DNA from: Erythrocercus mccallii
Lineage: Eukaryota; Chordata; Aves; Passeriformes; Dicruridae
Direction of reading: 5' to 3'
Assembly: GCA_013397435.1 (NCBI GenBank)
Contig: VZRG01002000.1
Location: 58,840 to 122,839, forward strand
DNA: 64,000 bases
Positions 13,620 through 25,800 of this stretch are shown piece after piece. The position numbers and the translations under genes are program-made. The notes beneath the pieces are model-generated. The model ran no database searches, was not told where the DNA came from, and was given only the letters and a program-made list of their open reading frames with translations. The first letter of the stretch is position 1, and each line of letters opens with the position of its first letter.

Positions 13620-14440
13620 ATGAAAAACTAGAAGACAAGCTAGAGAACTGGGCAATCACCAACCATATGAAGTTTGACAAGGGCAAGTGCCAGATTCTGC
13701 ACTGGGATGAGCAACCCTGGACGTATGGACAGACTGAGGAATGAAATGCTGAAAAGCAGTGCTGTGGAAAGCGTTCTGGGATCCTGGTTGACAGAAAGTT
13801 GAAGTATGAATCAGCAGTGCACTGGAGCTGGGGCGCCCAACTGTGCCTGGGGCACATCAGGCCCAGCATCACCAGCTGGCAAGGGAAGGGATTGTACCGT
13901 TCTGCTCTGCACCAGGTCAACCTCACCTTGAGTATTGTGTGTTTTGGTCACCACAATATGAGAAAGATACTAAGCTCTTAGAGAGCGTCCAAAGAAGGGC
14001 ATCAGAGATGGTGAAGGGCCTTGAGGGGAAGCTGTATGAAGGGCCACTGAGGTCCCTTGGTCTGTTCAGCCTGGAGAAGAGGAGACTGAGGGGAGATTTC
14101 ATTGTAGTCTACAACTTCCTCAGGGGAAGAAGACGGGCAGACACTGATCTCTTCTCTCTGGTGCCCAGTGACAGGACCTGAGTGAATGGCCTGAAGTTGT
14201 GTTAGGGGAGGTTTAGGAGGGATATTAGGAAAAGGTTCTTCCCAGAGGGTGGTTGGGTGCTTGAACAGGCTCCCCAGGGAGGTGGTCACAGCACCAAGTC
14301 TGACAAAGTTCAAGAAGTATTTGGACAATACTCTCGGGCACATGATACAACTCTTGGGGTTGATGCTGTGCAGGGCTGTGTGTTGAACTCGATGATCTTT
14401 GAGGGTCCCTTCCAACTCAGTACATTCTGTAATTGTGTAA
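13620..14440 (+). mobile_element. CR1 LINE fragment, 3' part
   Basis: Carries the CR1 3'-end coding remnant (AAACTAGAAGACAAGCT, AAGTTTGACAAGGGCAAGTG) through the 3' UTR segment GATGATCTTTGAGGGTCCCT and CCAACTCAGTACATTCTG. The short ORFs here (for example 13843-14181) are shifted remnants of the element, not host genes. Confidence 0.85.
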
Positions 14441-17157
14441 AGATTATGTTCAAATTCCTATGTTTACCTGCAGGAATACAGTTCCTCTTAAAAGTGGGGT
14501 CCTAATTGTAAAAGTGAACTCACCAGTTTCTGAATGTACTCAGCTTGCACTTCCTGCTGAAGTGGAAGTGTTGTACATGTCTACTACATCACGAACAGGG
14601 TAGTGCACACCAGGAGGAGTCTCCGAGATGTGCAGAACCATAACAGGAGATAAAACAGGAGCAATTGTCTTTAAAATTTGGATGCTTGATTTATTATCTT
14701 CAAGACACAAGCTGCATTTTTCAATGTTTAAAAAGGCCATGTAGGGAAAAGGGGAGAGAAAGGATAGAACCTTATCTTAATATTCTGAGAATTGTCTAAG
14801 TAATACTGACTGAAAAAATTTGGAATTATGGAACTTGAGACATGTGATAGCTGTGTTCATTTTATATTGAACGTGGTACCAACATGTTACATTAGGATTT
14901 TTGATGTCTAGCTTTCAGAAAAAAAGCGCATAAAACAAATACAGGCAACCATTGGTTTAGTACACAGCTATTAGAAATATACAGAGCCTGGTATACAGAG
15001 ACAGATCTTCAAAATTATGCATTGCGGTCAAGGCTCTGATTACTGCAGATTCAACGTGGCTTTTGTGAATTAGACACTAGATTATTCATCAGTTTGTGAG
15101 TCTGACTGTTCTCTTGGTTCCAAAGTAATTGAATGTATTTGTACAAATAAAATAGTGGCAGATAGATGATGTACACAAAGTCCAGAATAATCCAGTTCTT
15201 GTTTCATCCACCTGGCCTTCTTATATCTAAAAAAATGTGAATAGTTGTACTTTTTTCCCAGTAGCAACAGTGCTGTGTTGTGATTATTAATGGTAGATGC
15301 TGAAGATAACACCCTCCCTCTGAGATTGTGAAAATGCTATTTTAATGATTTATAGAAAAGGTCTTGGTATGGTATCTGCATGCAGCATTTTACTGCATAA
15401 GAATAACTAGAAAAAGTTGCAGTGATATGTAATGGTATAAAGCTTTGGGGTTAGAGACTCTGCTAGGAGAAAAAATTGTTATCTGCCATCTGTTATTCTA
15501 GCTCAACTAAAGTAATGCAGCCTAGAAAGAGAAAACTGTAATTTTCTGATCCTGGTTAGGAAGCATCTGATTATTTCAAAACATTCCCTTTTCTGGGTAA
15601 AGCATCGTCAAAGCTGTATTTTAGGTGCTGTTTTTTCTAAAGCATGAGAGTGTGTTCCAAGACCAAGAGCCCTTTTTAGTGGGATAAATACATCAAAATG
15701 TTTTGAAAAGGAAATATTTAACAAAACAGTTACATCAAGCATAACTAATAAAAAGAACTTGCTTTGTTCTAGAGTTCACTCTGTCTCCTGGGCCCAACCT
15801 CATTTAGAAAAAAATGTCTTGCAGAATAGTTGAGTTTTCAGAGAAGTACTCTTCCCACACATCATTCCATTTCAGAAGTATCTTGGTAGCTGTGTCTTTG
15901 CTTGGATATTCCATGAAACTTGTTGCTGCATTAGTCCCAGAGAAAGAATAAGAAATGGAAGCTAGGGAAAAAAAGAACAGACAATTTCCGCTCTAAAGAA
16001 GAATTTGGGGGAACAACTAATAAGCACATTGAAATGGAAACCATGATGACCCAAACTACTTGGGAACATTTTGTTTGTTCTTCAGAGAACTGTCAAACTT
16101 CCACTAGGTACTGGTTTTTTTTTATCCCATGGCAGAATTGCAGTTCTGTGATAATTTGCTTGTAATACATTAACTGTATACATTTTCAGTCCCCTTTCTG
16201 AGGGTAATTGTTTGACAACTGGTATATTTCCATACCTGCCAAATAGCCTGTTAGGAGAACGTTAGACGTGGAGCTTTGTCATTTGATTATATCATGCTGG
16301 TGATGTTTTGTCTAATATTAAGTGAACGTGGACAGCATGTTAATTGTACAGTCACTATCAGGAAAACATATTGCATAATCTTTGGACTGATAGTTGTCTG
16401 GAGTATGATTTGTTGTTGTTCACTTTGTCTTGTGGCTATGACATGGAGTACATAATACTTTTTCAGCTACATGACTAATTAGGCAACTGCAATAATAGTA
16501 ATTCCATTCTTATAGTGTGATTTGGTGCTTGGTTCTTTAACCACAGTAGAAGAACAGTCAGCCTTCTCCACTGAACTGTCATTGACCTCAGGATTCCTAG
16601 GGAGTTCTCTTTATGTAGTGTGCATGCCCTAGACTTCTTGGGAAGCAAAGGAGTCTGAATGATGGGTAAAACTAAATAATACATAGTAGTTTGGTCTGCT
16701 TGAAACCTTAAACCCTTGCATTTCACTGTGTTGTGTTTTTTACCCCCTGCTCCTTTGTTCTGTCCTTTGGTAAGACTTGGAGCAGTGGCACTTGGTTTGT
16801 GAGCAGTGCTGAATGCCCTCAGCTTCACTGTAAGTCAGCGACAGTCACTTTTGAAACTTGGACTAAGTGTGGATGGAAGCTGACTTGCACATTGAGATCT
16901 CTGTCTTTGCAGCTTTGTGAAGAAAAGGACACTAAAGTGATGAGGTGACTTGTTTATCTCATCTACCACTCCTCTTCCCTCTTCACCCTTCCATTTTTCC
17001 AGGTCATGAGCCAGTATCAATAGTATAATGGCAGTCCAGAAACTTATGCTGGTATGTAAAAGATATTTCAAAAGCAGCTACCATTTAGTATGATTTATTA
17101 CACAGGAGAGGAATCATAAGTGTGTTTTTTTTATAATTGCAATTTATGTCTGCATGA
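14441..17157. other. No gene recognised
   Basis: AT-rich flank between a CR1 and an antisense LTR. Open frames such as 16475-16828 (-) show no family signature. Confidence 0.55.
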
Positions 17158-17475
17158 TTGTACAAACCAAAGCGACTCAAGAGTCCCCAGACAGGTGCAA
17201 AGGAAAGCCTCTTTATTGCAAAACCCAGGCCTTTTAAAGCAGTTAGCCCATTATCAGTTACATAGTTTTAGAACATAACAAACATAATCCAACCAACCAC
17301 CATAAACCACAATGTGAACACGTAATGATTATATAACTTCTTTTTCTGCCTCCAATTCAGCTGAGTCACTTTCCCATGGTTCTTTTCTGCTTAGCTGAAG
17401 TAGCAGGCCTGAGACATGATTTTACAAGGGTGACAAGACCCTTATTATATAAGGTTTTACCTATATGCAACACAT
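17158..17475 (-). mobile_element. Probable solo LTR, antisense
   Basis: Read on the minus strand, an AATAAAGAGGC signal (complement of CTTTATTG near 17210) is followed after about 30 bases by a terminal segment ending near TTTGTACA, and upstream lies a TATATAAT-like box (17440-17450). The element would start near 17475 with TGTGTTGC. Structure-based call; family not identified. Confidence 0.45.
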
Positions 17476-19796
17476 GATCTTAAAAATGAGTTATACCTGA
17501 ATCTTGCAAAGAAGGAAGAAAAACCCCAGTATGCTGGTAAACTAGGTACAAGACTTACAGAAAGAATTGTTTTTGTATTAATGTCAACCTTTTGACTTAA
17601 TAGACTGCTTCAACACGTGTGTCTTACAGTAATAATGTATGATCTTACGTTACTAGGATTATTAGGCTGTCTGCATAAGGAATATTGCATGTGGCTTAAA
17701 ATGTACCTTATGTTTGCCTAAAAATATCTTCTAAGTAAAATGAGACTACTACTGAACAGCATTGCATTTCAAACATTTATTTGGATTCTTTGCAAAATTA
17801 AGACAGTAAACCTTGAGAAGTTAAGGTTTTTATATATGTTTAAGAAGTTTCTGCTTCTGAAAGGGATAGATCAGTTGTGCAGGAACTTGTTCTGGGATGT
17901 TTTTATAATCCTACCAAGAACAGATGGGCAGAAGCATCAAAATCTTAATGTGATTTATTTACAGAAACATAACTGGGATGAATCTCTTTTAATCCTACTA
18001 CACCCCGAGCATTTGTTAGCAGCCTAATTCATTGTCATGTGCACTTGGATCTTTGAGCATTCATTTAGAAGCTTGAATACACAGAGGCCTTATTGTTGCT
18101 GAGGCCTTTTCCAGCAATACTTTGAATTACTTGAACTGACTGATGTGCTCCAGTAGAGGGGAGCAGTGCCTACACATGCAGGTCCAACGGCTTGCTAATA
18201 AAAACACTGTGCTCTTAAAAAGTCATACCTATTCTAGTCACTGGCACATGGAATTGTTGACCAAAGACCAGGGAAGAAACCTGAAGAAACTAATGGTTAT
18301 TATACTAGAAATAGCAATTAATGGAGTTGAGTAATATATTGCTGACCAAATTCATGTTAGTTAGTGTGCATTTTTGCTTAGCACTGTCTGTTCAGTGCCT
18401 TCTGTTCCTTTACTATACTGAGATTTAGTGAAGCAGCCTTTCACAGAGGTGCAAACTTGAGTGGGAGCACAGTAACATCAGTCATTTGACCTCACTGCAT
18501 TTCTTTTTCATTTCTATCTGCCTAAAAATGACAGGAAGTCTTGGGAGGTAGTTAAGTAGGAGGGTTCAGTCAACAGTTAATACTTTGCAGGACATCAGTC
18601 TACATCTTCAACAGGTTACTTTTACCTTGGTTGCCTGATACTGGTTATACTAAATATCTAATTCGGTAAACATTAGAACATTGCTTCTAAGTTCTCTAAT
18701 AACAAAATGGGCTTTGACTTCATATCACAGGCATCATTGGTTAAATGTCATATGAGATTATTCTTCTTTGTCATTGCGTACTATGCAGTGACAGAGCTGA
18801 CTGAAAAATGTTGTTTTTGTTGTTCCAGCATGTAGTTCAGCCTTGTCTTGTACATTATTGTAGGAGTGCATATGCAAGTGTAAACATTTCTCATTGCAGA
18901 ATTCTACAATTGGTGTTTTTTAATCATATTCCACAGAGAATGGAAATTTCATTTTGGTCAGGATCACCACAGGTAGAGTTCTGGTCCTTTGTGGCTTCAA
19001 AGGAGAGGTTGCCTCAGGCTTTCGGATTCACATATTGAGTATAATGCCTCGTACTTTGTTTCACTCTAAAAACATTATTATATCAATGTAACAATGCTGA
19101 GACGTTCTAGTGCTACCTCTTCTGTTCTGCACTTTTGTGCTGTGCAGAAAGACAAAAAGTGCATTCTAGTAAGAAAATAATTTAGTAAATTATGACTACT
19201 TACTTCTACACGTACATTTCCACTTGACCAAATTTGGTGCACAGCAGACAGTTTGCATTTTAGACTTACATGACTTGAACTTTGGGGTGCTAGTCATATG
19301 TATAGAGGAGGAAAGATGTGGCCACCTGTTGCATATAAAGACTATTTACTGTCACGGAAGCACAGGCTACAGAAATGTAGACAACAGTGTTATACCTTAT
19401 TTTCAGTTAGCAAATCATCAGGAGGGGTTTTTTTGGTTGTATTGACTGCCATATGTTTATTTCACAAATGGTATTCGGGTGCAGCCGTTTCCCTTTCTGC
19501 ATGTAGAGTGTAGGTCAATACAAGCTGATAAGAGTCATTCCTCTTTGTACAGACTGACTTGGGTAGGTGGACAAGGCACTGAGTGATAACTTTCAATTCA
19601 CAGAAAGGCCTGCCTACTTTGTGAATTTCCGTTCTGGTTGGAGAAGTCCCTGACAATCAGCTTTATTTTTAAAGCTACTTAAATAGTATTTTTGTGTATC
19701 TCTGCATGCTGGGGAAAGTGTGCTAGCTAGCAACACAGAAGTACACAGTCAGTATCTCACACAGACAGCTTGCTCAACTGATCCAGGTACAATAAC
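17476..19796. other. Immediate upstream region of coding exon 1
   Basis: AT-rich without CpG island, canonical TATA box or recognised coding sequence. If coding exon 1 is the first exon, its promoter would be CpG-poor and lie here; otherwise this is 5' intron. Confidence 0.45.
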
Positions 19797-19833
19797 ATGG
19801 ATAGAGATGAAGAAAATTACTACGGAAAACATG
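19797..19833 (+). CDS. SLC44A5: SLC44A5-like coding exon 1 (start codon)
   Basis: Encodes MDRDEENYYGKH plus one base of G13. The ATG sits in a strong Kozak context (A at -3, G at +4). An in-frame TGA at 19779-19781 lies five codons upstream, so this is the start unless an acceptor falls between. The donor is GTAAAT at 19834. A weak acceptor-like CAG ends at 19785, so the 5' UTR may be spliced from an upstream exon. YYGKHG is shared with the SLC44A2 N-terminus as I recall it, and differs from the longer acidic N-terminus of mammalian SLC44A5. Confidence 0.82.
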
Positions 19834-22800
19834 GTAAATTACTTGCTTTCTTAGAACAATTCAAAACCCCTGATCTAAATCTCACGTATTCAACTGTGTG
19901 GTTTTAACTGACTTAAACGGGCTTGGATCCAGACTCAAAGGGTTTTTAGTTTTCTGTAACTTCTTCAATTATTGGCAGTATTCTAATTTTCCCTTCATGT
20001 CATTTGCTAGTTTATTTAAATTGCACATCAAAGGTAGATTTTACATGTGTATATAGTCGATTTTTAATTTAAGTAAGTAGGTTAGAGTTGTTTTGTAAAA
20101 TTATTACAGTGGTAAAGTTTAACAATTAACTTCATATGCTGTTTGGAGTCAAAATTCATAAATATCTTGTGCATTATTTCTTGAAATGATATTTTACTTC
20201 AACATGCACAGGTTCCATATTGTAAGGCAGTCTGTAAAATAGATCTGTCTCATTTGCAAAGAATGAATATAATCCCAGTTTTTAATCTTAGTGAAAAGTG
20301 TCAACCCCCCTCACCACTGCTCTCTTCCTTATGCCTACCAAACTCCTAAAGCTTGGAATTTGCTTTCTAAATACACTTGGGCTTTTGTAGCTGGGGATGT
20401 GGTTTGCTTTTACCAGGAGCTATGTAGGTACTAGAAACATAAATAATTCCCACCTCATCCCCCAAAAAAATCTTCTGAATTTTTAAAGAATAGTAGTAAT
20501 TAAGTAAGGAATTTGATTTTAATTTAGAATTAAATTAGAAAAATTAGATTAAACAAATAGCATTTTTCTTTCTTCTGTTGTTCCATGAAAGTGATCACAG
20601 TTGTGATCAGCTGTAATAAGTGTTCCAGGGATTCAGACTGCTTCTGACAGTGAATTCCAGTGTATTTTGAACTTAGAATGTTGTTACCGTTATTTACTAT
20701 ATTGTGTAATGAATTTATACCAACAGCTCAGTGACAGAGGAGACAGTTTGAGCCATGGTGCCCTACACCATGGCATCATAAGCATACAGACTGCTGGCGT
20801 GAGGAATAGTTCTTGGAAGGAGTTTGCAGTACTGCGATAATTTTACAGCTGTTAGTGGCTGTTACTATTTCACAGCTTCTGTCTTCTTGCTTGTTGGAGA
20901 TGAGAGTCTCCATTTGAATTTAAGCTCCCTTTCTTAGTGCTTTGTTTTTATCCTCTTATTTATTAGATCCATTTGGCTGTGTGCTGAGATGTTATGTTTT
21001 CTTGTTCTTTTCCCAAGTGGTATTTGTGTAATCCTTTCTTAAAAACTTAGGGTAATGAAAATTCCAGTGTATGTTCCGGTGTATAATTGTGTCCTAAAGA
21101 TTTCCTAATGCCTAATCTAAATTATCCGTGCTGCAAATGAAGTTAGCTTATCTAACTGGTAGAGGAAACAGAACTACTGATCATTCTCAATTTTGTATGT
21201 TGATTGATGACTGTTATTTTGTGCTCCTTTGCTTAATCACAGGCATTGAAGTTGCATTGATTTACTACTTTCTGTAAACCTCCTAGTATCTTCTTGTAAA
21301 TAAGTCCCTCTATTCTCTCCAGTTTGTTAGTATCTTCTGAAATTCTAGTGCCATGATCTAGAAATAGATATTCGTCTGAGGCCTCACATGTCCCCAAGCA
21401 CAAGGAACAGTGACATTTTCAGTCATGCACATACATCTTGAAAGAGTGGTGCTTTTTTTGCAGATACTGCTTGACTCTCTTTGTAGTGTGCTTTAATCCT
21501 TTAGGATTCTTCTTAACAGTGTTTTCGAAATCAATTGTTCTGTATGGATTTCTAAATAGAGTTTGTCTTTGTAACTTGTGCTATGTTACAAAAATAACAC
21601 TTTGAAGTGTTGTTTATCAAAATCCTTTTTGATAAATGCTTGTCTCCAGAATATTTTAACATCACCTGCGCAGTTTCAAAGTGTTCATTCTTCTTCATTG
21701 TTCTAATTTTTAAGGAAACCATTAAATAGCTTTGGAGAATAGGCTTCTCCAGTAGTGGGATTGAGCTAACTACTAAAATTCAAGAGTGAGAACTTGGAGT
21801 CTTAATGGGTGACTCAGTAAAAATGTTCGCCTATAGAAGCAAATAGACTGTTAGAAAGAATTGTTAGGAATGAACTGAAGTCAGATAGGAAGAGTCATTA
21901 TAGAATTATATAAATCACATCCAGTATTTGTGGTGAATATCCTGTGCCATTTTGACCCCCTCCTTTTCTAGTGATCTGTAGCAGCACTGTAAAATGTAAG
22001 AAAAGGAATATAAGCATGACTGAAACTATGAAATGGCTTATGTACAAGAAACATATGAGTAGACCAGGACATTTGAGTATAATAATTTGTAACATTTTTG
22101 GTAGCATTACATGCTGCCATGTTATACAGTACAGTTGTAAAGTGATTGCAAGCTTAAAACAGATAAAAGGAGGTAGTACTTCAATGCTTGATTAACCTGT
22201 CATACTCTGTGATGTAGGGCATTGCAGATTGTTGAAGTATATGCAAGATAAATAGAGATTCCTTGAATCTCAAATTTTCAATGAATAAAAAAGAAATTCA
22301 CTCGGAGCTATTAAATGCAAAGTCAGTACTTTCAGTTAAGAAAAATGCAGTTGCCAATCTCTGTAATGTCAGTGTTGGGGAAATACTACAATGTTTGCCT
22401 TGGTGTTGCGTTCCTCCTCACATATGGGCCCTTCTAAGATTCAAGGTGTGAGTTCAGTGGATTTTTTTGTGTGATCTGGTGTGGCTGTTCTTACATGCTC
22501 AACAGGTTCTGTATGAGCAACGAGCGGAGGTTCAATTTCAGTGTGCCTTAAGGCCAGAACTTGTCTATAGGGCGTGATGTTACATACAGTTACATACAGT
22601 TTTGTTCTGGTGGTAAAATATTTTGTAGTAGAAATATTTATTTTTTACAAATTTCTGTTCAAGAATGTTCTTTCAATATACATTCAATATACATTGGCCT
22701 AGCATTAGGTACTGTGTATGGTATGTTTGCTTTCCTGACCATGTATCACAGCATAGCTTCTTCCACACCGCAGTACTGCTGTCATACATCACTTCTCCAA

Positions 22801-25800
22801 CGTTTTAATTTTTTGATCTCTTCTGTATTAAGATATTTTTGTTGCAGGAGCTTGCTGAGGTGGATCTGAATACCTCAGATGAAGGGCAAATAGGATTTTA
22901 CTAACTGCTGTGTTTATTGTACTGGTCTGTGTGTATTTTGATAAGGTTTTTCTGATACAAACCAGGAACAAAGTCTGGCATTTAATAAGCAAATTCTACT
23001 TTTGAGAAGTTGCTGAATTGTTCTCTAATTGACAAAATGAGTATTTTTCTCTGGGGCCCAAGGGAGAAAATTTAGGCTGGTAGTACTATGTAATACCAGG
23101 GATATTCAGAAGAGGAGATCCTGAAAAAAGCATTGAAAAAGCACTCTGAAGAAGTAATTTGTATTGTATCTTTGACATTTAAATGAAGTAATTTTCAATG
23201 CACAGAGTTTTGTTCAGCAAATCTTCATAATTACTGGACTTTGTAAAGAAAAATTCCCATAAAGCTGGATAGTTAGCTTCAAAAGAAAAAATCCAAATTC
23301 TGGTCTGCTGACTAGAAAACTGCTTGTTCCTCTTCGTAAAGTGCCTCACAACTTGAAAATTTTAATTTGATCATTATTTTTTGTTACTCTTTACCAAGTG
23401 AGGTCATACTTTAACTTCTCTTGTTCAGATTCCCATTGGAAGCAAAGGTTGGTGGGTTAGTATTTGGTAGGTTTTTAGTATAGCTTTTTTATGTGTAGAG
23501 TAAATCAGTTGGAATGGTGCTAACCAAGATACCCACATGAAAAACAGATTGCCCATGGAGGCTGTGGATGCCCCAACCCTTGCAGTGTTCAAGGCCAGGT
23601 TGGATGGGGCTCTGAGCAACCTGGTCTAGGAGGAGATTTTCCTGCCCATGGCAGGAGGTGTTGGGACTAGATTATATTTAAGGTCCCTTGCAACCCTTTA
23701 ACATTCTATGATTTTAGAGAAAAATCAGAAGCACATAGCCCGTAACTGCAGAGAGGTAGGTTCATTTACTCACTGTCAGACGCACTTAGCCTGTGACTGG
23801 GAGACATAATCCTTGTCTCTCAAATATATTGTGAACCTGTGCATAGGTGTAGTCATAGGATGTACATTAAAGGTAATTTATTGTGTGGTAAATGTGAGGC
23901 CCTCAATGTTTTTAAGTTAGAAGAAAAAAAGCTTTAATCTCATGTACAAAACCTAGGTAATTTTATTGGTGAATTACTGGTATTGTGTGTATGAAATGAT
24001 TTTAACAAATCTGATTAAATAGGAATATATGGAAGATGCTCTTCAAAGGCTGGTGTTAACACCGCCCTCTGGACAGATTTTATTTTAAAAAAGGACATAT
24101 TTTTATACCGTTTTATTTTAAATGCAGGTGAACCAAGGAAATTTGACCCGAAGTTCAGAGGACCTATTCATAACAGGTAAATATCATAACTCATTCTGTT
24201 AAATTCTTTTGGTGAACAGGGTTAAAAATTGTTGTTAGCAAGACTTGTGAATTTGATTCTGTAAGTCTTCTAAATCCAGACCACCATCTTTACAACCCTT
24301 GAGGATGGATGATTACTGGGGAGTATTAAGCTGTGTTCTCTTAAATCCTTTTGTTTTGAATGCCAATTCTGTGTGCCTTGCATTGACTAGTCTATCCGCT
24401 GTCTAACATGCAGTAGTTCTGATATACCTCTTTGTGACAGAGCCTCCTACCAGAACAATCTGGCTTGATTCACTTGGTTTTATGAAGTGCAGATGAAAGC
24501 ATGTTACCGCTTAGAAGGTTCATTAGTTTACAAGCAGAGTGAAATTGCTCAGAAAGCATCTGAGGAAATCATAGAATCATTAAGGTTAAAAAATACCTCC
24601 AAGATCATCAAGTCCAAGTTTTAATCATGGGCAATTTTTTCAGTGTTTTTCCGGATGTAAAGAGCTAAGTTCTAAACTAGCATTTACTGTCCATACTGAG
24701 AAGAATAAATTAGAGAACCACAAGTTATTTCAGTTTTATCATTCTGAGGAGAAAATTTATGGCAAGAAGAACACTGCAGACTTGTCATACTATCATTTGA
24801 ACATACACACTGTTCTTGTCTGTGTAGGATGCATTTCTTCCTTTCTGAAAGCTATTTTAGAAATAAATAGAAATACTTGTTTAGGGAGTTCATCCTAATT
24901 TGTGAAGTATCTTTATGATACTGCCAGTGTGTCAAGTGAAGCTTGAGCAGTGTCAGAACTGCTTCTGAATGGAGGCTGGGAAAATGAGAAGCATTGTTTT
25001 AGCACTGCTTTCTCAATTTTGAGCAGTTGTCCTATGTTACTGTCATATTGACACTGGATTCTGTACTGCCTCAGCCTCACCAAAAGTTTATTTCAGTGAG
25101 ATGATAAAGCTGTTCCTCTCTAGAGAAGTGTCCACATTTGGAAACACACTTCATGTTCTCCAGCTGTTTAAAAAATCTGCTCTCTTTATCTGTTTTATGT
25201 TAAAAATGTTTCTCTGTAAGAGGAAACATAGATTGGAAAACAGGAAGAATGGCAGAGGCTAAAAATGAGTTCTGAGGCAGATGTCCTGTAGTATGTCTTG
25301 CCACTTATATAATCACTTATATGATAAGCGATCTCATGGAGTCAGTGTTGTAAGGTATTGTTTCAACAATATTAAAATCTGTTCCTTAATATGTTCTTGT
25401 CTATGGTGAAAAAAGCATACACATTTATTTGCTGGTCTTGCTGCAAAACAGGTCCTTACATCTCAAATGTGAGTTTGTGACTAAAACTTCTGCGAAGTGC
25501 AGGTGCAGATATCTTATTCCGATGTTAAAATACTCTGTGACAATCAGTGGTTTTGAAGGGTCATATTAAACATCTTATTTTTAAAAGGTGTTTCTTCTTG
25601 CCTCTAGGCACTGCACAGACATTATTTGCTGTGTGATCTTCATAGTTGTCATTCTGGGTTACATTGCATTAGGAGTTGTGGGTAAGTAAACAGAGATATA
25701 GTAATGCTTTTTCATATAGAGAGGAAGTAGCTTTGTGAATGTTAGAATTTTTAATTGAAATGTCTCTTGCTTATATTTGTGCAAAGCTTTCCAATCAGTA

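Noticed and set aside
13579..14505. Several 60-137 codon ORFs on both strands
   Set aside because: They lie in a CR1 3' fragment and are shifted remnants of the element.
16475..16828. 117-codon minus-strand ORF
   Set aside because: No family resemblance, no splice context, composition like random AT-rich frames.
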